Positions 26,234-35,497 are shown, counted from the first letter of the stretch. The stretch: DNA of 64,000 nucleotides from an uncultured Sutterella sp. (GCA_902463725.1 CABQGK010000001.1:248001-312000), one strand, 5' to 3'. Translations and numbers: made by a program. Notes: generated by a model from the letters alone, not told the origin.

Positions 26234-26782
26234 ATGATTCGTCGTTCCTTTTTATCAGCCGTGCTGGCAGCGGGCGCGCTTGCCGCGCTCTCGACGGGGG
26301 TTCTAGCGCAGGAGCCGAGCGCCGCAGTCAATCCCGCTCAGGCGAAGGTTAAGCCCGCCGCAGAGCAAGAAGAGGTGCGTCAGCCCTTACCGCTCTCAAC
26401 GGGGCGCGTGATGAAGAATTTGGGCGCTGAAGGGCTCTATGTTTTTGACTGCAACCCGCGCGACCTCTACGACGTTGCGCACGTGCCAGGCGCCGTGCAC
26501 ATCAACGTGAAAGAGTGGCAGAAGTTACTGCCGAAAGACAAAAAGAACAGCTATCTGATCTTTTACTGCGTCAACCGTCTCTGCAACGTGAGCTGGGAGA
26601 TTGCGGAAGCGACGATCAAACTGGGCTATGAAAACGTCTACGTGATGCCTGACGGCATTCAGGGCTGGATTCACAAAGGCCACAAGTATGACGGCAAAGG
26701 CAATAACGCGCTTGAGCGCCAGAAGCTTATCGATGCGGCAGCGCAGGCTGCAGCGCTTGGAAACGGTAACCAGACCAAGTAG
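26234..26782 (+). CDS. Periplasmic rhodanese-domain protein
   Basis: A 182-residue exported single-domain rhodanese. The signal peptide is residues 1-25 (LAAGALAALSTGVLA). The fold is shown by YVFDCNPRDLYDVAHVPGAVHINV (compare D-x-R ... H-x-PGA-x-x-I) and a C-terminal GIQGWIHKGH. The active-site loop is Cys112-VNRL-Cys117, with a second Cys in the position before the helix; Cys73 is also present. It could carry persulfide or act as a thiol switch with the thioredoxin at 29451. AGGAGG lies 8-9 bases before the ATG. It follows mccA and begins the accessory gene run. Its substrate is unknown; sulfide or thiosulfate handling next to a sulfite reductase is a reasonable inference. Confidence 0.85.
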   Translation: MIRRSFLSAVLAAGALAALSTGVLAQEPSAAVNPAQAKVKPAAEQEEVRQPLPLSTGRVMKNLGAEGLYVFDCNPRDLYDVAHVPGAVHINVKEWQKLLPKDKKNSYLIFYCVNRLCNVSWEIAEATIKLGYENVYVMPDGIQGWIHKGHKYDGKGNNALERQKLIDAAAQAAALGNGNQTK

Positions 26783-26816
26783 TGGGCAGAGTTAAGAAAG
26801 GTGAGAAACGACTGTC

Positions 26817-27209
26817 ATGAAAGATGAGAAAAAAAGCTATCTGACTGGGTTGCTCATGATGGCGCTCGGTTTGGGGCTCTCGGCGGTCTCGCTCTATGCA
26901 CTACCGATCTGCCACGGCGATGAGCACATGTCGTGCTACTACATGGTGCGTGCGGAAGCGCTTCTGGGGGGCGTGATTGGGAGCTCTGGCGTGTTGCTGA
27001 TGATTTTGGGTAAAGCGCGCGCCGCCGGGGTCGAAATGATGAACGTGCTACTGGGGCTTGCGGTCATCGCGATTGCGACTATCGTGATTGGTCCTTGTCC
27101 AAGCCCCATGATGGCGTGCCATGCCATGAGCGCAAAGGTGCTGGTACTTTGGGGTGCCGTGGTAGCGGTGGTGGCTGTTGCAGACGCTTGGCGTCTTTCG
27201 CAAGATTGA
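26817..27209 (+). CDS. DUF4418-like four-helix membrane protein with Cys/His/Met loops
   Basis: A 130-residue integral membrane protein with four hydrophobic helices (about 9-30, 46-65, 76-93, 107-125). The two loops expected on the same, probably periplasmic, side are alike: Cys32-His33 ... His37-Met38-x-Cys40 after helix 1, and Cys94 ... Met98-Met99-x-Cys101-His102-x-Met104 after helix 3. These look like a metal site or paired dithiols. The family resembles DUF4418 proteins that occur with FtsX-type ABC permeases and thioredoxins. It lies 34 bases after the rhodanese gene. Function is unproven; metal passage or thiol relay for MccA maturation is inferred. Confidence 0.7.
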   Translation: MKDEKKSYLTGLLMMALGLGLSAVSLYALPICHGDEHMSCYYMVRAEALLGGVIGSSGVLLMILGKARAAGVEMMNVLLGLAVIAIATIVIGPCPSPMMACHAMSAKVLVLWGAVVAVVAVADAWRLSQD

Positions 27210-27465
27210 TTTTCTGGCAGGGTGAAAGAGGACGGGGAAGTGCAGGCTTGGGGTGCTGCGCTTCCCTTCGTCTTATTGGCAAGGCGGTATCCTCAAATGC
27301 GCTTAGGGAAACTCCCAAGCCGCTTTCTTGCGCATTTCGGGCGATACTACCAAGGCGTGGCGTCTTTGGCGTGTGCTGCGGTTGACGGCACATTGAAGCG
27401 CGCAGTGTGGCGTTGTGGCCTTCACTGCGCCGTGACGCCGCTCGGCGGTGGGAGGTGAGTTGGTT
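27210..27465. other. Gap within the accessory gene run
   Basis: A 256-base gap between the DUF4418-like gene and the permease. Short open frames cross it, but none has convincing signals. A lost or degraded gene cannot be excluded. Confidence 0.35.
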
Positions 27466-28692
27466 ATGAGTGAAAGAAATAGAGAGGCGCAAGAGAGCGC
27501 TACGCTCACGCCAGGGGCACTTGCGCGTGCCAATTTGGCAGGACGCAGCGCACGAACGCTTCTGCTCGTGACGATTGTGGCGGTCTTTTCGCTACTACTT
27601 TTTACGGGTGCGATGCTCGCTGCCAATTGGCAGGCGGGGGTGTCGTCACTCTCAGCAAGGCTCGGTGCAGACCTATTGGTGGTGCCGCAGGGGGAAGGCA
27701 AAAAGATCGAAAAGGTGCTCCTGCGCGCCGAGCCCTCCAATTTTTTACTTGATGCGCACATCACAGACCTTGTACGGGCCGTGCCCGACGCCATTGGTGT
27801 GACTCCGCAGCTCTTTATTTCGAGTCTTGATGCACAGTGCTGCTCGGTGAAGGTGCAGCTCATTGGGCTTGAGAGCGAGAGTGACTTTGTGGTAAAGCCG
27901 TGGCTCACGGCGCCGCTTGCGCACCCTCTGGCGGACGATGAGGTGATCGTCGGTAACTACATCGTGGGCGATATTGGCAGCACGCTCACGTTTTTTGATA
28001 CGAAATTCAAAATCGTCGGTCAACTCTCAGCGTCTGGCATGGGCTTTGACAGTTCGGTCTTTATGACGATGGCTGCGGCGCGCAAGTTGGGCGCTAAAGC
28101 CGAGCCCAGTCGTGCCGCGGACTACCAGCACTCGATCTCAGCGGTGCTGGTGCGCGTCAAGCCTGGCGTTGACCCCCTGAGTATCTCGGACGGGGTGCTT
28201 GACCAAGTAGGGCTCAAGGGCGGGATTAACTTTGTGTTTGCCTCGGCGCTCATGAGCGATACCGCATCGAAACTGCGGCAGCTCACCACCGCCATGCTCT
28301 CCGTGGGGGCGCTCCTTTGGGCGATTGCGGGCGCCATTCTCTTTGTGGTTTTCTCCTTTGCCTATCAGGAACGCGCACAGGAGCGAGCGCTTCTGCGTGC
28401 GCTCGGTGCGCCGCTCTCACTCATTAAGCGCATGGTGAGCCTCGAAGCATTGATGGTCGGTGGCGTAGGGGGCGCGCTCGGCATTGCGCTTGGGGGGCTC
28501 CTCTTTTCGCTTCTCACTGAGAGCCTCGCAAAACTCGTGGGGCTTCCTGGCCTCACGCCTAGCGCGGTCGTGTGGGTGGAAAATGCGGCGCTTGTGCTCC
28601 TTGCCGCACTGCTGACGCCGCTAGTGGCTGCGCGCGTGACGCTTGCGCGTCATGCTCGTCGCGACATCACGGCGGCCCTACAGGAGGACTGA
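27466..28692 (+). CDS. FtsX/MacB-type ABC transporter permease
   Basis: A 408-residue permease. ATG at 27466 is chosen because GGAGGTGA lies 7 bases upstream. A first membrane helix (LLLVTIVAVFSLLLFTGAMLAA) is followed by a periplasmic MacB-like domain of about 220 residues, then three helices of the FtsX domain (ALLWAIAGAILFVVFSFAY; GGVGGALGIALGGLLFSLL; ALVLLAALLTPLVAA) with ERALLRALGAPLSLIKRMV, the typical coupling region. It lies 3 bases before its ATPase. Related permeases with an ATPase and thioredoxins follow p19 in Campylobacter jejuni (cj1661-cj1665) in an iron-uptake locus. Here one permease is present, presumably a homodimer, and its cargo may be a metal, a reductant or a lipid-anchored protein. 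Confidence 0.85.
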   Translation: MSERNREAQESATLTPGALARANLAGRSARTLLLVTIVAVFSLLLFTGAMLAANWQAGVSSLSARLGADLLVVPQGEGKKIEKVLLRAEPSNFLLDAHITDLVRAVPDAIGVTPQLFISSLDAQCCSVKVQLIGLESESDFVVKPWLTAPLAHPLADDEVIVGNYIVGDIGSTLTFFDTKFKIVGQLSASGMGFDSSVFMTMAAARKLGAKAEPSRAADYQHSISAVLVRVKPGVDPLSISDGVLDQVGLKGGINFVFASALMSDTASKLRQLTTAMLSVGALLWAIAGAILFVVFSFAYQERAQERALLRALGAPLSLIKRMVSLEALMVGGVGGALGIALGGLLFSLLTESLAKLVGLPGLTPSAVVWVENAALVLLAALLTPLVAARVTLARHARRDITAALQED

Positions 28693-28695
28693 GAC

Positions 28696-29436
28696 ATGAC
28701 GCTCAATAAAGAGATGACGGCAGAGCGCGAGCGTGTGGCACTCCTTTCGGCCGAGTCGGTTGGTAAGTGCTTTGAGGCGCAGGGACGCACGATTTGGCCC
28801 GTGCGAGGAGCGAACTTAACGCTCTACGCTGGCGAGATGGTGACGTTGCGCGGCCGAAGCGGTAGCGGAAAATCCACGCTCATTAATACGCTGCTGGGAC
28901 TCTGGCACGCCGACGAGGGGAGGGTGATGCTGATGGGTGAGGGGCTCGCTGGGCAGAGTGATCAAGCGCTCTCCGCGCTACGCAATCGCTACGTGGGTTA
29001 TGTGCCACAGAGCGCGGCGATGCTCGCCACGTTAAGCGTGCTCGACAATGTGCGCCTTCCCTGGTACTTGAGTGAGCGAGAGCCTGAGCCCCAGGGGCGC
29101 GCCATGGCGTTACTTGAGCGCGTGGGGCTCGCAGCGCTTGCGCATGAGCGCCCAGCACGGCTCTCGGGTGGTGAGCGCCGCCGCGTGGCGCTCGTGCGTG
29201 CGCTCATGACAGAGCCACGCATCATTGTCGCCGATGAGCCTACCGCAAGCTTAGATGAGGAAAGTGCGCTCACTGTGGTGACCCTTTTGAGGGAGGCCGC
29301 GGATCGCGGTGCCGCGGTTTTGAGCGTGACGCACGACGCGGTAGGACTGGAACTGAGTCACAGAATTTGTCAAATGGCCGACGGTCGCTTAAGCCCTATG
29401 GAAGGGCTACCCGCCGGTGAACAATTGCAACCATAA
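28696..29436 (+). CDS. ABC transporter ATPase (LolD/MacB type)
   Basis: A 246-residue cytosolic ATPase pairing with the permease just upstream. Walker A is GRSGSGKST (about 53-61), the Q-loop region is GYVPQSAAMLATLSVLDN, the signature is LSGGERRRVALVRAL, Walker B is IIVADEPTASLDE and the switch His is in VTHDA. Sequence and size fit the LolD/MacB group, which powers mechanotransmission rather than classic import. The start overlaps no other gene. The thioredoxin gene starts 14 bases after its stop, so the three are one transcription unit. Confidence 0.92.
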   Translation: MTLNKEMTAERERVALLSAESVGKCFEAQGRTIWPVRGANLTLYAGEMVTLRGRSGSGKSTLINTLLGLWHADEGRVMLMGEGLAGQSDQALSALRNRYVGYVPQSAAMLATLSVLDNVRLPWYLSEREPEPQGRAMALLERVGLAALAHERPARLSGGERRRVALVRALMTEPRIIVADEPTASLDEESALTVVTLLREAADRGAAVLSVTHDAVGLELSHRICQMADGRLSPMEGLPAGEQLQP

Positions 29437-29450
29437 CGAGGAGATCCATT

Positions 29451-29867
29451 ATGAAACGACGCGATGTAGTGAAGGCTGCGATGGTACTTGCCGCCACGAG
29501 CACGGCCTCCGGGCAACTTTTGGCGAAGGCTTATAACTGGGAGGATCCGTTCCCGATTAAGGGGAAGGTGACGGTGGCAGAGTTTGGCGCAAAGTGGTGC
29601 GCGGGCTGCCCAGAGATGGAAGCGATCTTCAACAAGGTGAAAGACTACTACGGGGATCGCGTAGCGATGGTCTATGTCGATATCGATAAGTACCAAGGCA
29701 TTGAAGATAAGTACCTCATCGACAGAATGCCCTCGCAGCGCTTCTTTGATATTCACGGTGAACCGATTTGGCACCATAACGGCGCGCTCTCCGAAGAGGA
29801 ACTCAAGGAGCGTATCGAAATGCTCCTTGCTCGCGCGGAAGAAGACCGTAAAGCGGGTAAGCTCTAA
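29451..29867 (+). CDS. Exported thioredoxin-family protein
   Basis: A 138-residue thioredoxin-fold protein with a Tat-like signal (MKRRDVVKAAMVLAAT, cleaved near LLAKA). The active site is Trp-Cys50-Ala-Gly-Cys53 in FGAKWCAGCPEM, and the cis-Pro loop is IDRMPSQRFFDIHG. It likely exchanges thiols in the periplasm, for instance keeping heme or copper Cys of MccA reduced, or serving the Cys loops of the DUF4418-like protein. GAGGAG lies 8-9 bases before the ATG. It is the last gene of the accessory run. Thioredoxin-like genes also close the comparable Campylobacter p19 locus. Confidence 0.87.
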   Translation: MKRRDVVKAAMVLAATSTASGQLLAKAYNWEDPFPIKGKVTVAEFGAKWCAGCPEMEAIFNKVKDYYGDRVAMVYVDIDKYQGIEDKYLIDRMPSQRFFDIHGEPIWHHNGALSEEELKERIEMLLARAEEDRKAGKL

Positions 29868-29880
29868 ATCGAAAGCTAAA

Positions 29881-29907
29881 CGACGCACGGGGGAGCCCGA
29901 TGCGTCG
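29881..29907. terminator. Hairpin after the thioredoxin gene
   Basis: CGACGCA/TGCGTCG plus an inner CGGG/CCCG pair around GGAG with one bulge, 14 bases past the stop codon. No T-run on the plus strand, so termination would depend on the stem and the following hairpin. Confidence 0.55.
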
Positions 29908-29915
29908 CAAAAAAT

Positions 29916-29956
29916 AGGCGCCCCCGAGCGAGTGACATAAACGTTCGGGGGCGCCT
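29916..29956 (-). terminator. Intrinsic terminator of the minus-strand autotransporter
   Basis: AGGCGCCCCCGA and TCGGGGGCGCCT form a perfect 12-bp stem. On the minus strand it is followed by ATTTTTTG, giving a clear Rho-independent terminator for the gene at 30008-33928. Confidence 0.85.
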
Positions 29957-30007
29957 CCATAGGCGAGACGCGCTTTGTGCGCCATGCGCGTCTCGCACTC
30001 CTCTCGA

Positions 30008-33000
30008 TCAGAAGCGCCAGCGTACGGTGCTGCTAGCAGCACCAGCGCTATAGCCCGAGCGCGCTTGAGCGTCAAGTGTCGCTTCGAGCGTCACCGATGG
30101 ACTCACTTGCCAGGCCAGCCCCAGCCCGAGCTCCCCTAAAAGGCGCCCTTGGCGCGTGTTTTCCACGCGGAACGTGCTCCCCTCAAACGCCGCAAAGGAT
30201 GCGGTGAGGGCACGGCCGCGCGCAAGCAAATCGTACCCGAGAGCGGTCTTCACGTTGAGTGTGAGGGCGTCGCTCACGGGCGTAGCGAGCTTAACGCCCA
30301 CGCGCGAGATGAGCTGCTCGGAGCGCTGATCCTCCACACGAAGGTTAAGGGCGCCTGCACCCGTTTCTTGGTAGCCGCGTGTATCAACGAGCGTGTAGTC
30401 AAGGCGCACAAAGGGCGTGATGCGCATTGCTGAGAGCGGCATCGTCCAGTTAAGCCCCGTGCCCGCGGTAAAGAGCGTCGCTGTGCTGCGCGCGACGGCT
30501 TCACGTCCGACAAAGCTAAGTGTGCGCTCACCTTTCAGCGTGGCGCGTCCCGCATAGAGCCTTGCATCGAGCATGAGCGCATCGGTGAGATCCGCTTCCG
30601 CGTAGCTCCCCAGAAGCCAGCTGTCGGTCTTTACGCGTTGCGAGGTAGCGCTACTGCCACGCTCGGTGAGCGTGGCGTGCGTGTATGCTGCGCTGAGCCC
30701 AGCACGCACCCCAGGACGCACACAGACGTTGCCGCCCGCAGCAAGCCCCTCGGTATCCGCACGGTAGCCCGCCGCGCCATGGTCTGCGGACTGCGTTGCA
30801 CGCTCACCCAGAAGCCTCGCCCAGAGCTCTGGGCCGCTTTCTGCCGAGCACGCTTCGCGCGCGAAGGCAGGCGCGTCGCTCATGAGCGCGATCTGCTCGG
30901 CAATCGCCGCATTGGTTGTGCCCGAGAGCGAGGGGAGTGTCCCCACCACTGCGCGGGCTAGCGCGTCGCGGCTTGTGGAGTTCGCGAGCAATCCGAGGTC
31001 GGCTGCGCGATTGGCGTCCTCGGTAATGAGCGCATCGAGCACGCGTGCTGCATCCTCTGCGCGCTCAAAGCCCGCTTCACGCACGATCTCAACAAGCGTG
31101 GGTGTGCTGGGATTCGCTGGCACAGTAGGCTCTTCAGGCTGCTCTGGCTCCGTGGGTCCCGTGGGTGGCGTGGGCTCCTCTGGCTCTGTGGGCGTTGTTG
31201 GGCTATTTTTGAGCGTGAGCTTGAGATCCAGCGCGTGGTTCTCATTGACAAATTCCTGCTCAAAATCGAAAAGCACGGAGTTGCTTGTGAGCCTTGAAAA
31301 GCGCCCAGAGATCCCATTGTCTGCCGAGAGGATCGAGGTGAGCGTCGCGCTCTCGGTAAGCCCCGAGATGTTGATCAAAAGCGTTGAGCCATCATTAATG
31401 GTGATGGTGTTGCTCGCATGCGTTTGGCTGTAGCGCGTTGCGCTTTCAACATCCATGGCGTAGGTGCCCGAGATGTTGAGTTCGGAGAACTCGGTAAGAA
31501 GCGGCGTGCTACGCGGCACGCGCCTCAGAGCGCTCGAGGTGCCGCTTTCTGTCTCTCGAATCCCAACGCCGAGCGTTGCCTCTTCGTTGACCGTCACTGC
31601 GAGGTTTGCAAGCGACGTATTGGGGAGCGTGAGTGTCCCGTCCTCAACGGTGAGCGTGCCACGCACAGCCTGCTCACCCGAGAGGCTCGCCTCGCCCGTA
31701 CCACGCTTAATGAGCGTGCTGCTTGCGCCCGCGCCCGTTTCGAGTGCGCCGCTTACTGCGAGCGCATCAAAGATGAAGGTGCCGTTGACTTCAAGCGTTT
31801 GATCGGTTGTGAGCGAGTTCGCGCTACTTGTGAGTGTGCTGCCCTCAGAAATGATCGTGCGATCCGCGGCAAAGCCAGCGGCGTTGTTGTTTTCTCCGAG
31901 CATGAGCCACTTCTTGAAGCTTTGCGGCACACCCGACTCGCCATCATCGTAACTATCGCTTGTCTCGAGCGTCGCTTGATCAAGCCCCGTGAGTGTGGCG
32001 GTGAGCGCAGCGAGCGCGGCGCCAGTTGTTTTCCCAGTGACCAGCACGGTTTCGCCATTGACGAGCGCTTCATCAACGACGAGCGCGCGGGTGGCGGCAA
32101 GCGCCCCGAGTTCCTCGGCGCTATAGGCATCAAGCTGGGTGCGTCCTGCAAAGGCTAGGGTGGCGTCTGTCGCCTCAAGCGCTTTACCGCTAGCCTTAAA
32201 GGTTGCGGCATTGAAATTGGCGAGCGTGAGCGTTTTGCCCGCTGCAACCGTGTTACGGGCTGCGAGCTTACTCGCATCAAGCACTTTGGCGCCACCCTCG
32301 ATGCGCCAGGCGGCGAGCGCAGAGAGATCCAGCTCGCGCCCGAGCGTCATGAGATCGGTGCTCACGAGAGTTCGGTTGGCCGCAGTGCTCCGGAGAAATT
32401 GCGTGAGCCAAGTGGGCGTGGCTACTCCCGAGCTACCCGCTTCGGTGAGGTTTGTTTCGAGCGTGGTGTTGCTACCCGCGTTGAGCGTGAGCGTACCGCT
32501 CACCGTAAAGTTCTTATCGATATTGAGCGTTGTATCTGAGGCGGCGATCGTAAGATCGTTCGCGGCAAGCGTGCCCGCGAGCTTAAGCGTGCGATGCCCT
32601 GATGTGTCCGAGCCCACCATCGTCAGCGTATCACTATCGATTCGACGGAAGGCGCTTAGATCTGTTGCGACAAACGCTGCGGGCTTAAACGCGTCAATCG
32701 TGAGCGCGCCATTGAGCCCTGTCACGCCTGTGAGATCCAAGGTTCCGTTTGTGAAGTCAATGTCGCGGATGCGGTCATTGAGCATCCCCGTGAGCGCCCA
32801 GGTTCCCGCGCTATCGACCTCGATTTTGTTAAAGCCCGCGGTGGCGAGCGCGCCACCCGTGCTAAGGACACTCAAGTCAAGCGTCTGCGTATCACGCGCA
32901 ATGCCGCCGAGCGCAAGGGTGTTGGCGCCCGTGCTGGTGACGGCTCCCGTGATGGTGACCTCAGAGCCAAGCGTGCCCCAGAGTTCAAGCGTATTGCCGC

Positions 33001-33928
33001 TACCCAAAACGATGGCCGTGCTCGCGGTGCTACCCGCTCCGCCCAGAATGCGGCTGCCGCGCTCAAGAATGATGCGGTTAGTTGAGCCCGTTGTCTCGAT
33101 TGCCGCGCCGCCTCTGCCCGAGTCACTCGCGCCCCCCGAAACCGAGCCCGCGATCTGCGCGATGTTTCCCATAAAGAGCACCAAGCCGCTCTGGCCATTG
33201 ACTCCAGCCCCTTCGGCACGCGTGCCGATGACGTTCCCGGAGAAACGTGCATAGGCGTTGCTGTTCATATAGACGGTCCACGCTTCGGTGGGTACGCTGC
33301 TGGCGCGGGTTGCACTATAGCCATGCGTTGCGGTCTTGAGAACAAGCTCCTCTGAACCAATATTGCCCGAGATATCAAAGAGCCCGGAACTGAGCACGAG
33401 CGCACGGTGTACATCGCCCGCGGCCGTGTAGTTGGCTGAGACGGGGGCACTCACGCGAAAGCGACCGCCCTCGAGATGTAGCGTGGCGCTGTCCTCAAGC
33501 GCTTCCAGACTAGCCATGCTTTTGCCGCTCAAATCCCCCGTGATGGCAATGAGTGTGGATTGTCCGCTAAAAGGATTGAAACGCTCAGCCCAGTTATTGA
33601 GATCATTGGTCGCTTCGATCTTGGCTTGCACGGGGCCCGCGTCCGTAAAGTTAAGCGTCATGCCCGAGATTGCTGCGCCCGAGGTTTCGAAGTGGGTGCT
33701 CGAGCAGACGCCGCTCGAGAGTTCAAAAACAGCGTTTGACGCGCAACGCTCGGGAGCGGCGAGCGCAGGGGAGCTTGCCGCGGCAAGCGCACTGAGCGCT
33801 GCACTCACTGCAAGGGCGGCGAGACGTGGGCGCGCGCGTGTGCTCTTTTGATGAGAGCGGGTTGTTTCCGCGACGCACATCCAAGCGTCGCGCATCGTGT
33901 TGTAGACAAGACGATAGAGCGTGTTCAT
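30008..33928 (-). CDS. Autotransporter with extended signal peptide region
   Basis: A 1,306-residue autotransporter. The N-terminus (MNTLYRLVYNTMRDAWMCVAE) is an ESPR extension, followed by a signal core and a cleavage near SSPALA. The passenger is long, Ala/Thr/Leu-rich and beta-helical, with many LTL/ANDLTI-type strands. A Pro/Glu/Thr hinge (TPTEPEEPTPPTG and similar, residues about 910-940) precedes the helical linker and a barrel of about 280 residues ending in SSTVRWRF. The barrel holds LRVEDQRSEQLISRVGVKL, typical of the autotransporter beta-domain. ESPR extensions slow inner-membrane targeting of large passengers. It is a single-gene unit with its own terminator. No enzyme motif was found. 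Confidence 0.88.
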   Translation of the reverse strand: MNTLYRLVYNTMRDAWMCVAETTRSHQKSTRARPRLAALAVSAALSALAAASSPALAAPERCASNAVFELSSGVCSSTHFETSGAAISGMTLNFTDAGPVQAKIEATNDLNNWAERFNPFSGQSTLIAITGDLSGKSMASLEALEDSATLHLEGGRFRVSAPVSANYTAAGDVHRALVLSSGLFDISGNIGSEELVLKTATHGYSATRASSVPTEAWTVYMNSNAYARFSGNVIGTRAEGAGVNGQSGLVLFMGNIAQIAGSVSGGASDSGRGGAAIETTGSTNRIILERGSRILGGAGSTASTAIVLGSGNTLELWGTLGSEVTITGAVTSTGANTLALGGIARDTQTLDLSVLSTGGALATAGFNKIEVDSAGTWALTGMLNDRIRDIDFTNGTLDLTGVTGLNGALTIDAFKPAAFVATDLSAFRRIDSDTLTMVGSDTSGHRTLKLAGTLAANDLTIAASDTTLNIDKNFTVSGTLTLNAGSNTTLETNLTEAGSSGVATPTWLTQFLRSTAANRTLVSTDLMTLGRELDLSALAAWRIEGGAKVLDASKLAARNTVAAGKTLTLANFNAATFKASGKALEATDATLAFAGRTQLDAYSAEELGALAATRALVVDEALVNGETVLVTGKTTGAALAALTATLTGLDQATLETSDSYDDGESGVPQSFKKWLMLGENNNAAGFAADRTIISEGSTLTSSANSLTTDQTLEVNGTFIFDALAVSGALETGAGASSTLIKRGTGEASLSGEQAVRGTLTVEDGTLTLPNTSLANLAVTVNEEATLGVGIRETESGTSSALRRVPRSTPLLTEFSELNISGTYAMDVESATRYSQTHASNTITINDGSTLLINISGLTESATLTSILSADNGISGRFSRLTSNSVLFDFEQEFVNENHALDLKLTLKNSPTTPTEPEEPTPPTGPTEPEQPEEPTVPANPSTPTLVEIVREAGFERAEDAARVLDALITEDANRAADLGLLANSTSRDALARAVVGTLPSLSGTTNAAIAEQIALMSDAPAFAREACSAESGPELWARLLGERATQSADHGAAGYRADTEGLAAGGNVCVRPGVRAGLSAAYTHATLTERGSSATSQRVKTDSWLLGSYAEADLTDALMLDARLYAGRATLKGERTLSFVGREAVARSTATLFTAGTGLNWTMPLSAMRITPFVRLDYTLVDTRGYQETGAGALNLRVEDQRSEQLISRVGVKLATPVSDALTLNVKTALGYDLLARGRALTASFAAFEGSTFRVENTRQGRLLGELGLGLAWQVSPSVTLEATLDAQARSGYSAGAASSTVRWRF

Positions 33929-34654
33929 AGGTGGAAGGTATGGTCCTTAGAAAAAGGCGGGAAATGCCAAAGTATCTCGCCACGGCGGCGCTCAGCCCCA
34001 AAGGAGAAAAATGGAGATAAAAGTTATTTTTTGATGAATTTGGGAGCCAATCAAATAATGATTGTTGAGTGCACAGCTGGCCTATTAGGCCCCTAGGGTG
34101 TTTGAGAGGAAATTGACGCTAACGCCTTGAATAAAATGCGTTTTACGACAACACCTATCCGAGGGCTACCTAAAATTTAGCGCAGTGTACAGAAATTGAA
34201 TTCGCCTCTCAAATAAGTTTTTTATAGCTCACTAATAAGGTAATTTTTGTCGTTTGCACTCACCCACACCCGTACAAACACATCTCGGCTATTGAGCGAA
34301 TTTTTCGAGCAATAGCAAGGGGTGAGGAAGTTGGACAATTTCGAGTCGCAGGTGGTGCAAACTCCGTAGAGAATAAAAACTGTGTAACGAGCTGTAACTG
34401 TGGGCGGTGAGCTTGTGTGTGCGTACCGCGCTGCCTGAGGTGGGTGGGACTTGCGCATCGAGCTAACGCTGTGGCGCGGCGTAGGGTTGCGAGTTTGGCG
34501 CGCGATGACATGGTGCACGGACAGCGCAGTGCGCCGATCAGGCACAATTAAGTGTGGCGCTCGAAGCTTGGGCGGAGAAGTTCCACGCTCTTTGCGCAGT
34601 GCGCATTTTAGAGCCGAGCGCTCCAACCTATAGTTAGCAACAAAGGACGGCAGG
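33929..34654. other. Divergent intergenic region, autotransporter / proC
   Basis: About 720 bases without a convincing gene. It must hold the promoters of the minus-strand autotransporter and of proC. An AT-rich stretch lies at 34000-34230. No repeat or RNA was recognised. Confidence 0.4.
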
Positions 34655-35497
34655 ATGATGGAAACGGTCAACTTAAGCGAACTACGCGTCGGTGTGGTGG
34701 GCTTTGGCAATATGGCAAGCGCCATGGTGAAGGGGTGGCTCGCGTCGGCGGCGCTGCTTCCCGGGCAGATTCATGTGAGTGCTGCGCACTATGAGCCGCT
34801 TGTGGCGCGCGCGAAAGCGCTTGGCGTGCACCCGTGGCGCACGAGCCGTGAAGTGGTGGCAGCAAGCGACTGGATTGTGTTGGCCGTTAAGCCCCATCTT
34901 TTTGAGCGCGTCATTGCCGAGCTAGGAAGCTCGCTGGTGGGAAAGCGGGTCGTGTCGGTAGCGGTTGGGATGCATTTTGCCGAACTTAAAGCAATGCTGC
35001 CTGAGCGTGCGCGACACGTCTCGGTAATGCCCAATACCCCTGTGGCAGTGGGCGAGGGGGTAATCCTCACAGAAGCGACGCCCACGGAGATGCAGGGCGA
35101 TAGTGGCGCCTTTACCGAAGCGGACTGGACCGTGTTTCAGGCACTGATGGCGCCGCTTGGGCGCGTGGTGATCGTGCCGCCAGAGAAAATGGCGGCAGCG
35201 GGGATCATTTCTGGCTGCGGGCCCGCGTGGGCGGCGATGGTCATCGAAGCGCTCGGGGATGCTGCCGTCAAGCATGGGATTGCGCGTGCGCAGGCCTATG
35301 AGCTCGCAAGCCAAATGCTGATGGGAACGGCAGCGCTACAGCTCGCTACGCGTGAGCACCCTGGCGTGATGAAAGATGCGGTTACATCGCCGGGCGGCAC
35401 TACGATTGTGGGGGTGGCAGCCTTGGAGCGCGCAGGATTGCGAAGCGCGATGATCGAGGCGGTTGACGCCGTAGTAGAGCGTATCCGCCGCGCGTAA
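34655..35497 (+). CDS. proC: Pyrroline-5-carboxylate reductase
   Basis: A 280-residue cytosolic enzyme for the last step of proline synthesis, reducing 1-pyrroline-5-carboxylate with NAD(P)H. The N-terminal Rossmann motif is VGVVGFGNMASAMVKGWL, followed by VLAVKPHLFERV and VVSVAVGMHFAELKAMLP; the signature MPNTPVAVGEGV and the C-terminal substrate region (VTSPGGTTIVGVAALERAGLR) are complete. The family length of about 270 residues fits. AGGACGGCAGG precedes the ATG. It seems to be transcribed alone. Confidence 0.95.
   Translation: MMETVNLSELRVGVVGFGNMASAMVKGWLASAALLPGQIHVSAAHYEPLVARAKALGVHPWRTSREVVAASDWIVLAVKPHLFERVIAELGSSLVGKRVVSVAVGMHFAELKAMLPERARHVSVMPNTPVAVGEGVILTEATPTEMQGDSGAFTEADWTVFQALMAPLGRVVIVPPEKMAAAGIISGCGPAWAAMVIEALGDAAVKHGIARAQAYELASQMLMGTAALQLATREHPGVMKDAVTSPGGTTIVGVAALERAGLRSAMIEAVDAVVERIRRA

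Noticed and set aside
31418..33254. Long plus-strand frames opposite the third autotransporter
   Set aside because: The minus-strand gene has an ESPR, hinge and barrel. The opposite frames are Ser/Ala/Val or Arg-rich without features.
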